Below are positions 49,603 through 62,402 of a stretch of DNA of 64,000 nucleotides, piece by piece. Source of the DNA: Straminergon stramineum (Eukaryota > Streptophyta > Bryopsida > Hypnales > Calliergonaceae); the NCBI GenBank assembly GCA_963920665.1, contig OY987263.1, positions 35,576,547 to 35,640,546 on the forward strand. The letters are read 5' to 3'. How positions within the stretch are numbered: the stretch's first letter is position 1; each line of letters starts with the position of its first letter. The notes under the pieces are model-generated. The model had not been told where the DNA came from and ran no database searches. It saw nothing but the letters and a program-made list of their open reading frames with translations. The position numbers were made by a program, and so were the translations under genes.

Positions 49603-50059
49603 ATTTTCCAAAAATTTAGGCACACTTTTAAATATTTATTTTCTAACTAAATCACTAGAAAGCTACAATATTAGCAACCTTTGTTTGCCTTCATTTGCTT
49701 CTTTTCTTCTTCTATACATGTGCTTTTAGCAAAGCTTCTAGTTTATCATACACTTTAAGGTCGAGGGGCAAGTAGGAAAATATTACATATAAATAATGTA
49801 GGATACCTTTAAATTAACTAAAAAATAATTTCTAATTATCCATATAATGCAAATAATCACAAATATTTACCTCTATTTTAAAAGTAGCATGTCTTATAAT
49901 CCATTCTATTAGGTAAATAGACCCCCCAATAAATAGGATGTTATCACATGTGTATGCAAGTTCTAAAAGGAAATGCCCCTCCCCCCAAGGGCATTATGTC
50001 ATTGCAAGATTATTTAGATGTGTTCTATTTCAAGTGAAAATTGGTAGATATATGTATGA

Positions 50060-50382
50060 TAGTACCTTCATTATGGTAGATTTTTAAATTTAAAGTCTTT
50101 GGTGCAAAAATTTCTCAAAACCATTGGTCAAAGGCATCTAAAATTCTTAGATAGGGTCCATGGTCATTCTTTCTTGACTTCAAATACTCATATCTTTCAA
50201 TATGTACTATAAATTTTCATGAATTTTTTACCACTTGTTATTATAAAAGTTAAGTACAAGATTGGATGGTTAGAATTCTAGAAAAAAAAACATTTAATAT
50301 ATGTTTTCTTCACTCAATGCATTCGAGATGGTAGTTTTGAGTGGATTTTGAGGAAAAAATGCCTCAATCTCTTAGGAGTTAA
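50060..50382 (+). repeat. Truncated 3' part of a TTAA-family element
   Basis: The sequence from CTCAAAACCATTGG through AGTACAAGATTGGATGGTTA to CTTAGGAGTTAA corresponds to the last 0.25-0.3 kb of the long subfamily (63120-63334). The left end was not found. It abuts the inverted copy starting at 50379, sharing one TTAA. Confidence 0.6.
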
Positions 50383-51466
50383 CCCGAAAAGGTTTTTTAA
50401 TACGTTTTCACCAAGAACACTCCAAAACTACCATTTCTAGTACAAGTACTAAATTTTAGGAAAAAAAAACATTTTTGGACATATGTAACCATGGGCTCTT
50501 GTATTACACTAGTTTGAGAAGACGTGGAAGAAAATTCAGAAATTTCCACCATGTGGATTGCAAATATTAGCATTTGAATGGACAAAAATCCTTTTTTTGG
50601 TTCTGCAAAAAACCAAGCAGCTGCACTTTACAAGGCCACATTTGAATGAAAAAATGTCCAAAAAGGTGTTGCTTCTTTAAATTCATTCTTCAAGGCAAGT
50701 TGGCTTCATAGGTGAAAAAATTCAGATCATTTGGAATTGTACAACATATAGGAAAAAAATAGTAAGTAGAAAGAAGTAGAGAATGATTCAAAATACTAAA
50801 TTGCAAAGAATTTAGTTATGGAATTAAAAAAATGCCAATCCCAATGGTTGTAATGTTGTATTACACAATCTACATCCTATGATTCTATTTTTTCAAATAA
50901 TACTCAAAATTGAATAAAATAATGGACTTCAAAGTATATTTGAGATTTGGAAATCCATAATTGTCAGCAAACTAAAACTCCTCATAACTTTCTTCTCATT
51001 AATCAAAATGGAATGATTCAAAGCTTTCTATGTATAAGGTAACTCAGCTATGACAGTCCAAATGGGAGCCAGCCCATCACAAGCAAAATTACAATAGTGA
51101 TGTACATTCTAGTTTTGAAATGTACACTTGTAGAATATTTTTGCCTGTAATGGGTTGGCTCCCATTTGGACTATCATAGGCTAAATTACCTTATATAAAT
51201 CTAGAGAACCAATTTCAAATTTTTATTTCTTCAACAAGTGATTATTGAAGAAATTTTTGGGTTGCCCGAGGATCAATGAAAATCATATATCGTGCAATAA
51301 CTTTTTAACCATGCAGTCAAAAGTTATGAAAATTGTTGAGCCTAAAAGTTACTCCCTAGGCACATGTTTTGTGAAAATTTCAAAGGAAAAAAAAATTGTT
51401 CATATTGAATTGCCTAAAATTGTTATGTTGCCAAAAAAAAGGGGTGTTTGGATCTTTAAGGATTAA
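50379..51466 (-). mobile_element. TTAA-flanked TIR element, long subfamily, inverted, carrying a nested insertion
   Basis: The reverse complement aligns along its length with 62403-63334. On the plus strand it begins TTAACCCGAAAAGG and ends CTTTAAGGATTAA; TTGCCAAAAAAAAGGGGTGT is the inverse of the canonical 5' end. Length is 1088 bp, about 930 bp once the nested element at 51037-51192 is removed, matching the 932 bp of the 62403 copy. Non-coding. Confidence 0.8.
51037..51192. mobile_element. Nested TIR MITE, about 156 bp
   Basis: AAGGTAACTCAGCTATGACA at the left is matched by the inverse of TGACATAG-like TTTGGACTATCATAGGCTAAATTACCTT at the right, in shorter terms AAGGTAA against TTACCTT, with long arms through CAAATGGGAGCC. 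Flanks are TATA on each side. The uninterrupted site is seen in the related element near 62684-62692 (plus-strand TTTATATATACATGG), which supports insertion into a TA-rich target. Confidence 0.82.
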
Positions 51467-51681
51467 TGAAATTATAATATATTTTGCATTTAATATAGTA
51501 GCCACTAGAATATGTTTGTTGCAACATTGACAATGTCAATGCTCCTACATAAGAATTACTAAGGCTTTGTTGCTCTCCATGCTACATATAACAATCAAGT
51601 AAAGGTTTTGGCCTTTGCTTTAGATCCTTGAGACTTTTAGGACAAAAATTTCAAGTTGTCACTAGTATTGTCATATTGGTA

Positions 51682-52501
51682 TGAACCCCTAAATGCCCAA
51701 CCGACCATATATGGTCGATCTGAAATTTCAGGCTCATTTGGGGATGGGCAGTTAAATTCCTATGCTTGGTTTAAAATTTTTTATGGGCAGTTTCAAAGGT
51801 TAACTACTGAAATTTTGTATTTTTCACAGAAAAAGGTAAATACGGATTTTTGAGAGGCCCTCAAAGGCATATATGTATCTTAGTGGAAGAGTAAAACTTG
51901 CAAATTTTACTTGATTTCTTGGCTTTGAACAAAGCTTGCGAATTTCACTTGATTTGAGATCTAAGAAATTGTACTTATCCATTTGCTTTGAAAATGGTCC
52001 CAATGGAAAGAGTAAAGTGTTTTCATGAATTTCACCATTGAAAATTTAAACATGCAAATGTTGATTTGGACTTAATTGTGATTTCTACTTATCAAAAAAA
52101 ATTGCATTTCAACAATTGCAAGGTGGATTGTGTAATGAGTTTGATAGCTCTTCATTTGAACTTAAGGTTTTTGGAAATGCATTTTAGTGTGCTAACACAA
52201 TTTTTAGTTGTTCATGTCACCTCCAATCCCAATAAAATCTTATATGCAAATTTCTGAAACATTGTGGGGAGGGGCAATATACTAAAAATAGAAAATGTAC
52301 ATTTCTCTTGTTATAATCTCACAACTTCTATGCAATTTTGCTCTCAAAATTGGTACACACACTAATAAGTCAGCTCTTTAGACATCCATATGGTTAGATT
52401 TTGAAAAAAGAACATTTTGGGGGGTTGGAGATAAGTATAAGCCTATGCTCTTTATTCATAGTCAAAACACACATGGAAAGGCTTGGGCATTTAGGGGTTA
52501 A
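51682..52501 (+). mobile_element. TTAA-flanked TIR element, 820 bp (third subfamily)
   Basis: The left end reads TGAACCCCTAAATGCCCAAC and the right end TTGGGCATTTAGGGGTTAA, an inverted repeat of about 17 bp with one changed base in the left TTAA. Diverged full-length relative of 48688-49502, in the same orientation about 3 kb away. Non-coding. Confidence 0.83.
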
Positions 52502-53250
52502 ACTCTAGAAAAAACCATTGCTAGCACTAGTTTGGGTGAATGGAACAAACTCTATAGAAAACTACGTTCTACTTTTCAAATTCTCAATAATTTATAAGGT
52601 TTTAATTTTCAATGAATTTATAAATTATTTTGTGCTTCAAATACTCTTCAATTCTCATTTGGCAATTTTTATAACCATGAGAGCTTTAGTTTTTTGGGTG
52701 ACTTGTAGTATTTACAAAAACACTCCCATTGCCCATTGTGTAAGAAACATGGTATTTATTGGGGGTTCCAAGAGTACTTCTATTATTTTTATGAAAATGC
52801 ATATAGATGAATATCTTGCCATCCAAATATATGAAATTGTGACATTGGTTTGTGATAGTATATACTTAATTGATAGATTATAATATTCTACAATGGAATT
52901 GCTTGCAATGCAATTGTACAAAAAGTGCTTCATCTAGCTATAGTTTTTTATCGAGAATTTGTCCAAATGTCATTAGGATTTAGCAAGAATAGATGGATGA
53001 AAAACCATGTCGATGAGATGTGACAAAAATTATGATGGATGAAATTGCAACACATTTTGCATTTAATATTGTAGTCTCGTACTTCAATTGTTATATGACA
53101 TGGAGACATATAAATTGTTTGAACAAAATACTACTCCAAAATTTATTATTCATCAATATTTAAAGTTTGAACTTCAAGGCACTTAAGAATTAATGCCCAA
53201 AACCTTTTTTGAATTTTTTAATGGTATTCTTGAATCTTTGCACAAATGTA
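52502..53250. other. AT-rich intergenic DNA, no gene recognised
   Basis: A 121-codon ORF at 52518-52883 has low-complexity hydrophobic composition without recognisable domain. It lies among elements whose interiors give similar chance ORFs, so it is not called as a gene. Confidence 0.45.
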
Positions 53251-53828
53251 TTAACCCTTAAGCGCTCTAATGTCCATTTTCTAGATGATGAATAGATTGA
53301 AACTTGAGTTTTATCCTCCTAACTACTTGGATGAAAGTTATTTGGATTTGTGGAGATACATTAACAAATTGTAGTTCTATCTAAGGGTTGGATGTGGTGT
53401 TACTAGAGTACATATTTTTCTAAAATTACAAATGTGCAAGGATGTCATGTGGTCAAATTGCGTTGACTTTAGTTCAAAATAGGATTTGCCAAAATAAGAT
53501 CATAGATTTAAAGAACACAAAAATTTCAAAAAATTACCATGTGAAGAGAACCTCATTTCAAATCTATTCCAACAAATTTTACTCAAAAACTAAAAATATT
53601 TTGCTTGTAATCAAATTTAGAAGGAATTTTGGAACTTCTCTTTCAAAATTTATAAGAAAAAGATTGGTGATAGCATTAGTGAATCTAATTGTATACATGG
53701 AATCCAAAATTCAATATCTACAATTTTTATTTGTATACTAATTGCAAAATATGCTTTCAAATAGCACTTTACAAGGATTTTTCTCAAATCATCAATTTTG
53801 GAGATGAATTTGGAGGTTTAGGGGTTAA
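53251..53828 (+). mobile_element. TTAA-flanked TIR element, short subfamily, 578 bp
   Basis: Bounded by TTAA at 53251-53254 and 53825-53828, with CCCTTAAG and TTTAGGGG ends. End-to-end relative of 18659-19244; by eye well over 80% identical in the first 250 bp. Non-coding. Confidence 0.83.
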
Positions 53829-54239
53829 TGACCTTAAATTCCTCACATTGATTATAAAGAAGGTTGACTTTTATTAGATTTTAACATTAGTTTTGATGAA
53901 TGAAAAGTTTTTTACATGAAAGGTCATCACCCAAATGCATCTAAATGATTGTTTGAATTAAAAAATAAATTTGAAAATGAAGATGAACATTCTAGCCTTA
54001 GAGGTTCAAATAACTATAACATTGAATTGTAAACATGTTTCTCAATGCCATCCACCTTGAAAAGCAAGCACAATTGATTGGATACAAATATATATGTAGT
54101 GTATTTACATACAATATAAGCACTTGTAAATGTATGTTTTCATATCAAGAGTGCATGAACCCTTCAATTTTTATGGGTATAGACAATTTAACAAGTCTCA
54201 TTTACACTATGTAAGGTAGGAGGTCTATAAAGCACCCAT

Positions 54240-55139
54240 TTAAGTCCTAAAGGACCAAGGTCTTTTTTAGCCAAAAAAACAATCAAAACTGCCATTTTTC
54301 TTGCAATAAGTAAGAAAATTTGAAAATTATATTTTTTGCACATCTAATTGTAGGATCTTACACCTAACTTGTATAAGAATGTATGAAACAATTTTCAGAA
54401 ATTTTGACCACAATCATTGTGGAGATTGCTAGATATTTACATTTTAAGTAAAAAAACAAGTTTTTTTGCAAGTTGTGGGATTAAATTATTTTACTTTGAA
54501 CCTTTTTAACTTAAATTTTTGGAACTACCAAGTTTCAAGGTTTAATCTTTAGGGTGGGGAATTGAATTGAAGGTATAGGAAAAAATTTAGGAAAAAAACT
54601 TAATTTTTATTCTTTAAAAAATTGTTAAATAAAAGTAGACACAAGATAGAAGAAAAATCTAAATTATTCATATCTCTAAAATGGAATTAAAATGCACTAA
54701 TTGCAATGGTGAGATTATTCTATCAATCAAATTAAACCATGTACAACTTCTTGTTTTAAATTGTACAAAAATGAATCCTACAAATTATTTTTTCAAAAAG
54801 ATGCTTAGATTGCTTGAAAAACAAGATTGTCCATAACTTTCACATCACTTATCCAAATGAAATGAATCAAAAAATTTCATGTAGACAAAAATATATTCTA
54901 TAAGAAAAAAATATTTCTTGAGGAAACTTCAAATTTTTGAATTTTTGTTTTACTACCCAATCTCCCTAGTTTTGAGCATAATTTTTGTTCCAAGTCATCA
55001 ATTGAAAAAATATATATTCCCACAAAGGTAATAAATTTTTCTATCGTAAAAAAAAAATCATAACAAAAATTGAAACGTTAGGTATTTGTCCAAAATCCAA
55101 ATTGTCCCCTAAAGGGACAAATGGTCCTTTAGAGGTTAA
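54240..55139. mobile_element. TTAA-flanked TIR element, diverged member, 900 bp
   Basis: Left end TTAAGTCCTAAAGGACCA pairs with the inverse of right end TGGTCCTTTAGAGGTTAA (two mismatches). TTAA is present at both ends. The interior shares only weak blocks with the long subfamily in inverted orientation (CATAACTTTCACATCA, ATGAATCAAA). Non-coding. Confidence 0.7.
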
Positions 55140-57101
55140 AGGAAGACAAATTTCTTGAAATATTTTTCAATATAGTTTCCTTGAAAGATAAATGGAAGTG
55201 CCATTTAACCCAAGTCTTTTCATATGTTTTTGAGCTTTGAGGAATTAGTTGTGAATTTTTGAAGTTGAAATGGCATAGGGCTCTAAAATCACCCACCTGC
55301 TCAAATGTAAACAGTTTGTACATTATTGGTACAATGAAAAAGCAACATGTAAAAATAATGTACATTTGAGGAAGTGGACAATTTAGAGACTAACCGCTTT
55401 AAAACAACTTCCTACCTTATCTTCAAATAGAAAAAGAAAATAATTCTAATTCTTTTATGAATAAGAGAACATTAAGAATCAATCCCTTCACCCACATGAA
55501 GTTCTGCAAGTAGGTTTGCAAGTGATACAAAGACTACACATCTCCATTAGAGGGTATGTTATATACGGGCTCAATGAAATGCCCACGCTCAACAATACCA
55601 ATTTGTCTTAGTGACGGTGCACAATTAGTATCACCAACAAAATTAATGTAACGAAAAATACTTTTGCAAAAATTGCTAGAATACTGAACCCGTAATAATA
55701 CTTCAGCATACATCAATTCTCTTACAAACATTGTGAGTTTGGTAAGTTATTGCCACACGCCCTAATTGGACAAATCAATGTTATACTGTACTTACTAGGA
55801 TATTCCCAAATTGCAATTTCAGGTACGGTGTAAGACTAGTGGTTTTTTCCAAATCTGACCTAGGCATGACTTAGACCTCAGAGTCCCCTTGCACCACTTG
55901 TAAGAATCATGTTTATGTTAATCAAATTATTCCCATTCTTTGAACACAAGTCTGAACACTGAAACCCACTACAGGTACCGGTGTAAGTGAAAGTGAAGCA
56001 GTATTATTCGCATGATCAACAATGTCCGAATCTAGAGTTTTTTGTGTCTATTTTATGTGACAATACTATGAAGAATTCAAATTCCATGGGCATCAGGAGT
56101 TATTTTTTTAGTTTTCCGGGGACAACTGGTTTCGCATACATTTGAACAAACATCATAGGCAAACCATGGCACACTGACATTGCCGAAAATGCACAACGTT
56201 CATTATATTACCTCGAGTATGTACAGGGAATGAAGCAAGACATAATAATTCATTGAGAACCCATGCAATGAGAATGAGTTATATAGTACCTCACTCCAAT
56301 ACTGAAAGGCAGGAACCTAAGAAGTCCAATTCCCGTCGGATCCCAACTACTTATGTACAGAGAAAAATCCAGAAGAGGGGGCATCAGAGGTACGCACGAA
56401 GTCACTTGTTTGAGGCAAATGCCAAATCTGAGAACGACCTGCCAGTAAGTAGGGCGAGTGACAAAGGTTTTGGATTGAAGTCAAACATCTAGGGAGAAAA
56501 ATCTGAAAATAAATTCACCTGACATATTCACATCCCTATGTGCCAAGCACAGAGCTTGGCTTTAATTGTGAACAAAAGCCCTCTTCAGCAAAAAGCGGCT
56601 TCCATCAAAGAATGGGTTAAGTTTCCTGCTCCTCCATTGCAAAGTCCGCCCTGGAGTGGACACCGCCACTCGGCATGTATACCGTATGAGAACTAAGCTA
56701 TCCAGAACGCTAGTGTACAAGTGTGCCATAATGTGCGGCAATGATATCAGCTCCTCGTGATATCCTTGACCCCAGCAGCAACAACCCCTTTCTGCTACAG
56801 TCAAGAAAGTAAAAGCTCAAGTGACTGTGACTGACAGTCTTCTTTTCACATATTCTTGCCAATTAAGATGTACATCTATGCAGCGTGTACCATCTTCGCG
56901 CTTCATTTCGATTGACTTCAGAAAAAAACCGCCTCAGAAGAAATCTGGATGTTGCGGGCCCCCACACTTATGGAATCCGTATCTGATCCATGTAAGCAAC
57001 CCCGTATGATCTTCGTGCCGGGCTCCTATTACGCCTCCCCCAAAAGGGACAGAGAACTCTACGTCCAGGAAAAATGAAGGAAAAAAGACATAAAAAGCGT
57101 A
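55140..57101. other. Intergenic DNA and 3' flank of the CRIB-RhoGAP gene
   Basis: No recognisable coding exon. The part from about 56.5 to 57.1 kb is less AT-rich and probably holds the 3' UTR of the minus-strand RhoGAP gene. The polyadenylation site cannot be set. Confidence 0.4.
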
Positions 57102-59446
57102 TCACCATGCTTCCACCCGCTCAGTTCGTTGATCTATAGAAGGGGTCATACGACCACTGGCGCCCTTGCCTTTCATGCTGTGAGTTGGGGGGAAGAGCAT
57201 GAAGGGACTGAAGTCTCCTTGTGAATCCTCGCTATTGCGGGCTTGAGCACTGAGTAAGGAGCTCTGTGGGCTAGTCTGATCATGGTTATCTTCGGCGCTG
57301 CTCCTGAGGAAAGGGTTAGACTTCTGAGGTTGACCAAACACAGGAGTGGGTTGACGTTCAATTTGAGCACCCATAAATGACAGAGGAGGATACCGTGAGC
57401 TGCCTCGTTCATGTCCCATCCAAACACCACTTTGTGAGTTTTGTGAACTGGTCCGGTCAAGACCTCGGAGGAGACCCGCAGACGAGTTTTGGGAGGTTTG
57501 GGAAAATTGACGATCATGGCGATTGAATGTCCTGCCCCCATATGCATCATCATTGTCATCCTCAACCCAAAGAGCTGCTTGGGCGTCATGTTCAGGCTCC
57601 TCTGCCTCGGGCACTTCTGGTGATGAGGGTGGTGAATGAGATTCCAGCAAAGAAGCCTTCCGGTCCTTTAATGTGCGAAGAATCAGAGTCTTCAGCAAGT
57701 TCATGACTTGTACAGCATGCATCAGGGCTGTGAGCGGATCAACCATCTGCAGGCAATCAACCATAGAATAAATAAAAACCTCAACAACGAGCGAAACGTT
57801 AACAATCCAAAATATCGACCTTCCCGCCTACATGATTTCAAGCAATCAATACCTGAGTCATGTTAGGAGCGAACACCATAGCAATGTTGCGGGCATTCAT
57901 CTTGTTGAGAGATTCCAACTCCACAACGTCAGCCATCAGGTTGATGGCCCAGTCCAACAAAGAAGCCTCTGTCTGTGGCAACTGCTTGATAAGAGCCAAG
58001 CTGTCCTTTTCACCGTGGCAAGCAAGAACCTGCTCTGGGCTCAATGAATCTAGAACACCTGATGGGAGCTCCCTGAACCATGCCTGCATTCAGGAACCAT
58101 AGTTTTATAAGTCCACTGAAAGATACGTACGGGAGCAAAGAAAGTTCACAGGATCAACCATATTATTGAAATTCACGTGCTACATCTGTAGAGAAGGCAG
58201 GAAATCCAAGCAATATTCAGTCCACTGTATAACAGATTCCTGAGGCACCCAAGAACACGTCATGCAATGTGCGTCACTAACCTTGATCAAGCCAGCTAAG
58301 GCGTGAATGTCATTGTCAGGAGGGACAATCCCTTTGTTGAGTTGCTCCCGCACATGCTCCTCATGACTGTTTTCGGGATTTATCCTGAAAATACCCTCAG
58401 CCTGAATAGGCGAGAAAGTTTCTAGTTAGATCGGCTTTAGAGTCTAGACGTTCCAACATCATGCAAACAGGAACGCAGAAGAAAACACTGCAGAGATAAC
58501 GGAATTCATGCTGATTCGATCGGATTGCATTGGGAATCATCTAAGCATCCTTCCTATGCGCTTAGATAGCAGAAGTGGATGATAAGTTGAGAGCCCAAAT
58601 TATGAAATGAGACACACCTTGAGCCCTTGTTGGTCGTAGAGCTGCTTCTGCAGAAGCAGGAGAATGGTCGGGACCATATTGCCATGACTGTCCATGGAGC
58701 ATTGCATTGACTCCACTGAGACTCCAAACACATTCTTGCTGCACATCCCGTAGGTTGAATAATGAGCACCTTATCAACACAGTAAGCTAGGAATCGATAT
58801 ACCGGCAAACGTTCCAGCGGCTTGTTACATGCTTGAATCTGCGTAATACCTAATGTGCGAAAAAAATTTAAAACATCCATGAAATCGGATGAACCGGCCA
58901 AGTACATAATTTAGAGAAGACAGAAATAAACCTTGCACTAGGAGTTGGCCTAGGGACTTCGTGCTCATATTCCTCGGGCAGGCCAAGAAATCCATTGTAG
59001 CGGTCGAAGGTAACATGCGCGACATGCTCAACATCTGTCGGCCATCCGATATCCATGCTCGACTTGGTTTCCTTCCCCTTTCCTTTCTCCTTCTCCTTCA
59101 GTTTCTCTGTGGCTCTCGCCCTCTCTCCTTCAATAATTTCCACTTCTTCCGTTGTCTGACAAGTAAGAAGCGACTTCCTAACTGTGGCCAACACCAGCGC
59201 TACCATCGACAACTGAGCTCCCGCGTCCTGCACTTTCGTGGTCCTGTACTTCGGTGAAGAAGAGCTGGCTGAGTGCTTCGGACTTAACTTCAGGCCACCG
59301 ACATCTTCCTCAACGAGAGGAGAAGCGTGATTGCCACTGTAACCCTCTGTGTCTGAGTCTGTTAAATACTGCAAAGGCGAGTCGTATTCGTCACTGTCGC
59401 TGGAAAAATCTCGAGCGTTTCTTTGGGAATGAAGGACCGCAGTCAT
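57102..59446 (-). CDS. CRIB-domain Rho GTPase-activating protein (RopGAP)
   Basis: Five exons join in frame at GT-AG sites: 59446-58932, 58738-58618, 58401-58282, 58083-57853 and 57746-57102, about 543 residues. A CRIB motif at 131-165 (MDIGWPTDVEHVAHVTFDRY) binds active ROP GTPase. The RhoGAP domain follows at about 173-350 and contains AEGIFRIN (R218 the likely arginine finger), LAGLIKAWFRELP and NKMNARNIAMVFAPNMTQ. The CRIB-GAP order is specific to plant RopGAPs, which switch off ROP signalling at the plasma membrane in polar growth. The N-terminus is acidic and Ser-rich (SSDSDEYDSPLQYLTDSDTE), with a Lys/Glu-rich segment before CRIB. A long Ser/Gln-rich C-terminal tail of about 190 residues looks disordered. 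The start MTAVLHS is followed at once by the expected Ser-rich N-terminus. All junctions and phases are consistent and no defect was seen. Exons 2 and 3 (41 and 40 codons) are inferred from conserved protein sequence across splice sites. Confidence 0.93.
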
Positions 59447-60800
59447 AGCTTCAGCCCGAAACGTCGACGTTCACCTTCAGGCACGTAACTTCAGATTATG
59501 ATCCAGGCTCAGAATTGCTTTTCATGCTAACGAAGATGATAACGAAAGATTTTCGCACCTGCACAAACCCGGTCAATCTAATATTAGCGCAGTATCTTCA
59601 AAAATTGCAGTTCTCCTTAACCCTCCCATAACATTGCGATGCGTATCAGAAGCGGTTTCTACGGGATTACAACTTAACGCAAGAAATTTCCTCTGATAGT
59701 CGGAGAGCCCAACATGAACACAGATATCCTATCTGTACAGGAAAAACAATCCTGCTTCTCACGAGGCCAGTCATTTGCCACAATAAAGGGACGACCACAT
59801 ATGCACTTAGTGAAATAGAGTTTCTATGTTGGTCGTCATCCAGTTTCCAGAAATCCGTTCTCTGCAATTCATATCTCACCATGCAAAAATCCTAAAAAAT
59901 CTGGCCATTTTTCGAACATCCGTAAGCCTTGCCAACTCCCTCTCCTCCGCTCCCTATCACCAATAAGCTCAAAAGCCTAAAATAGAATGGCACGTCCATG
60001 ATCAAAAAATGTATCGCTTAACGCCACGGATAAACAAGGCGGAGGAAACAAACGATATCACCATACTCCCGTGTAGACAATAAACTTGATAACAAACTCC
60101 CTGAAACTCCGCAGCTCTCCACATCAGTGTTCTCCCTCCAATACCTTCCGCGAATGTCTCCACCAAAAACAAAAGATTTTCCTCACAAGTCCGAAGACCA
60201 CTAAGGAGCACTAAAGTCGCGCACAACGGCACCTCCACTGCCCGAACTCACACACTCAAGCCCGTCTAAGAAGCAATACCCTCATTACTCCCTCCAAATC
60301 TTTCATACCTTCCCTAAGCACACTACGCACAAGAATCTTTTCCAACACGCTCCTTTCGTTGCCCGGATACCATACCTTCTCAGTCAGCCGCGGCTCCTCT
60401 TCACGCTAAGTTACTTCCTTCGAAAGAACTCGAAACACATCGGAAAGAAGTCGGAAAAAAACTCCAGCAAAATCGAGAAAGCAGTAGAGAAACCGACACG
60501 GCCGCTCTCAGTCTGAGTGGCTCTCTGCTCCGCGAAATATCCTCTGCGACGATGACAACCACGGCCGATCCAGAGTGACGGTCCCAGCACAGCAGAAGAG
60601 AGAAGTGGGCAATGACAAAGCGAGAATCCTGCAGAGCGCGCAGAATAGTAGCCCCTAGGACTCTAGGAGAGGCACGACTTGGACGACAGTGGCAAGAAGG
60701 AACGGAAGGGCACGACGAAAATTTGGACGAAAGCTGGACGAACTGTAAATAACTGGATTGCTCGCCTACTACTCGTCGTCCCTAGCACCTACCCACATTC
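59447..60800 (-). promoter_or_regulatory. 5' UTR and promoter region of the CRIB-RhoGAP gene
   Basis: GC-richer than the surrounding DNA, with no credible ORF. A plausible 3' splice site (minus strand TTTGTGCAG|GTGCG at about 59559) would allow a 5'-UTR intron upstream of the start codon. Transcription start unknown. Confidence 0.4.
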
Positions 60801-62402
60801 CCATCCGTCAGTCCAGCGTGGCCTAATTACTACGTGGTAAATGAATGGGGGTAACTTAATGGTGGGGTCTTTACCACACCTAATAACAGGGATGGGCCAC
60901 GGGGGGTAGGGGCGAGAGGAACCCGGGCTCGGGAAGTTCCCCAAGGTTCTTTTGGGAGTTCTCGAAGCTCCCGCTTGTCCTCCTTTTAGCCAAAACGCGC
61001 CTCCAGTAGCTGTGACAGCCTTCCCCCACGTCATTTTGCCCCTCCCATTTCGGACACGTGTTCATTCTCTGTAGGCTGTAAATGTTTAAACTTTCTTTAA
61101 TTAGCATAGCTCGTGCGTAATGTGCCGACCAGGAGCAACAAGTGGGTCTAGAGTAATAATAGATTTTCATGAAACCTTGGATGGGAACCCTCGTTTCATC
61201 CACAGTAATGTTCATTTCGCAATAAAATAAAATATACGGAGTACTTGTTTAAACAAAAAAAAAAATTGAAAAATTGAAAAAACTTGGGATGGGAGTGCGT
61301 CCAAAAATACCTGAAAATCGGGTTTAAAAATTTTTTTTTTAAAAAAAAATACCCGAAAAAACTGAAAGTTGGGTTGGGAATGCGTTGTTCCTTTGATTGA
61401 ATATTTTTTTTAGGAAATAGTGATTTGTGTTCCCAGAAGCCCTTTAGAGTAGCCCCGCCCAACTGATGATTGTCCCGTAAAAATGGTTGTATTTGCGCAC
61501 AGATTCCCAGGTGGGTTCCTTTTGTTTTTAGCTGCTGGCTGGATGTGAAGGTTGTCAATCCTATGTTTAACAAGCACCACGCCTCATGACAGCTCCAGCA
61601 ATTATCTTACCTGAAATGAAGCTCACATTAAAATTGACATTAAAATTGTGCATCTGCGGACACCTGATAACTTAACTTCAGTAAAAGTTTTAACTTAAGT
61701 ATGAACGAACTGAGCAGAGGACAAGCATATGAGCCAAAGTTGATGCTAAGTAGACGGTTAATAAGTTATCTTTACGTACATAGTCTACCTTGATTATTAA
61801 TCTGCAATAATAATAATAATAATAATCTGCAATTGATTAAAACTGCCTTGGAATACCCCCTTGACGACGGATTGTAATGGAGGTGCCAGGTTTTGGAAAA
61901 GTCTCCCATTAAAGAAGACGGGGGAGGAATTATGATAGGGCCAATGGGATCGCAGACCATTGTAATGTGGGGGGAGTTATTTGGTGTCACATATAATTGG
62001 GGCCGGCATGAAATTATACAACCAGGGTCCAGGGGAAATCATTCATGTGCATGCCAGGTGGGGGACCCGAGAGTGATAACTGCCTTTCCCAAGGACCCTT
62101 GTTTATGGAAAATCATTGACCTCAAGTAAAAGAAAAAAAATATTAATTTAAAAATTAAAATGCAATGAAAATAAACAAGGGACGCAAGACACCCGCTCTG
62201 GGCCTTTGGATCAGTCGCACAAGTTGTACCCAGACATTTTTGACCGTGACAATGGCTCGTCAAAAATTGGGGATAGTGCACGGCATTTGATACAACTGGG
62301 ATTGCATGTTTGCACTGTGTGTTATAAGGGCTATTGTACATTGGTCTACAGTTACTCTGAAAATTGAGTCTAGGTTTTGTTCAGCTTGTTTTGCTTGTTT
62401 GT
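60801..62402. other. Intergenic DNA, no gene recognised
   Basis: Short overlapping ORFs on both strands lack domains. A loose inverted repeat lies at about 61280-61385 (ACTTGGGATGGGAGTGCGT and CGGGTTT against ATACCCGAAA). An AATAATAAT microsatellite is at about 61805-61825. Confidence 0.45.

Noticed and set aside
48688..52501. LTR-retrotransposon reading of the two similar 0.8-kb segments as long terminal repeats
   Set aside because: Each has its own inverted TTAACCCC ends, they are strongly diverged, and no gag-pol-like coding, primer-binding site or polypurine tract lies between them; other elements fill the gap.
52518..52883. 121-codon hydrophobic ORF, possible membrane protein
   Set aside because: AT-rich codons yield Phe/Ile/Leu-rich chance ORFs throughout this region; no conserved feature.
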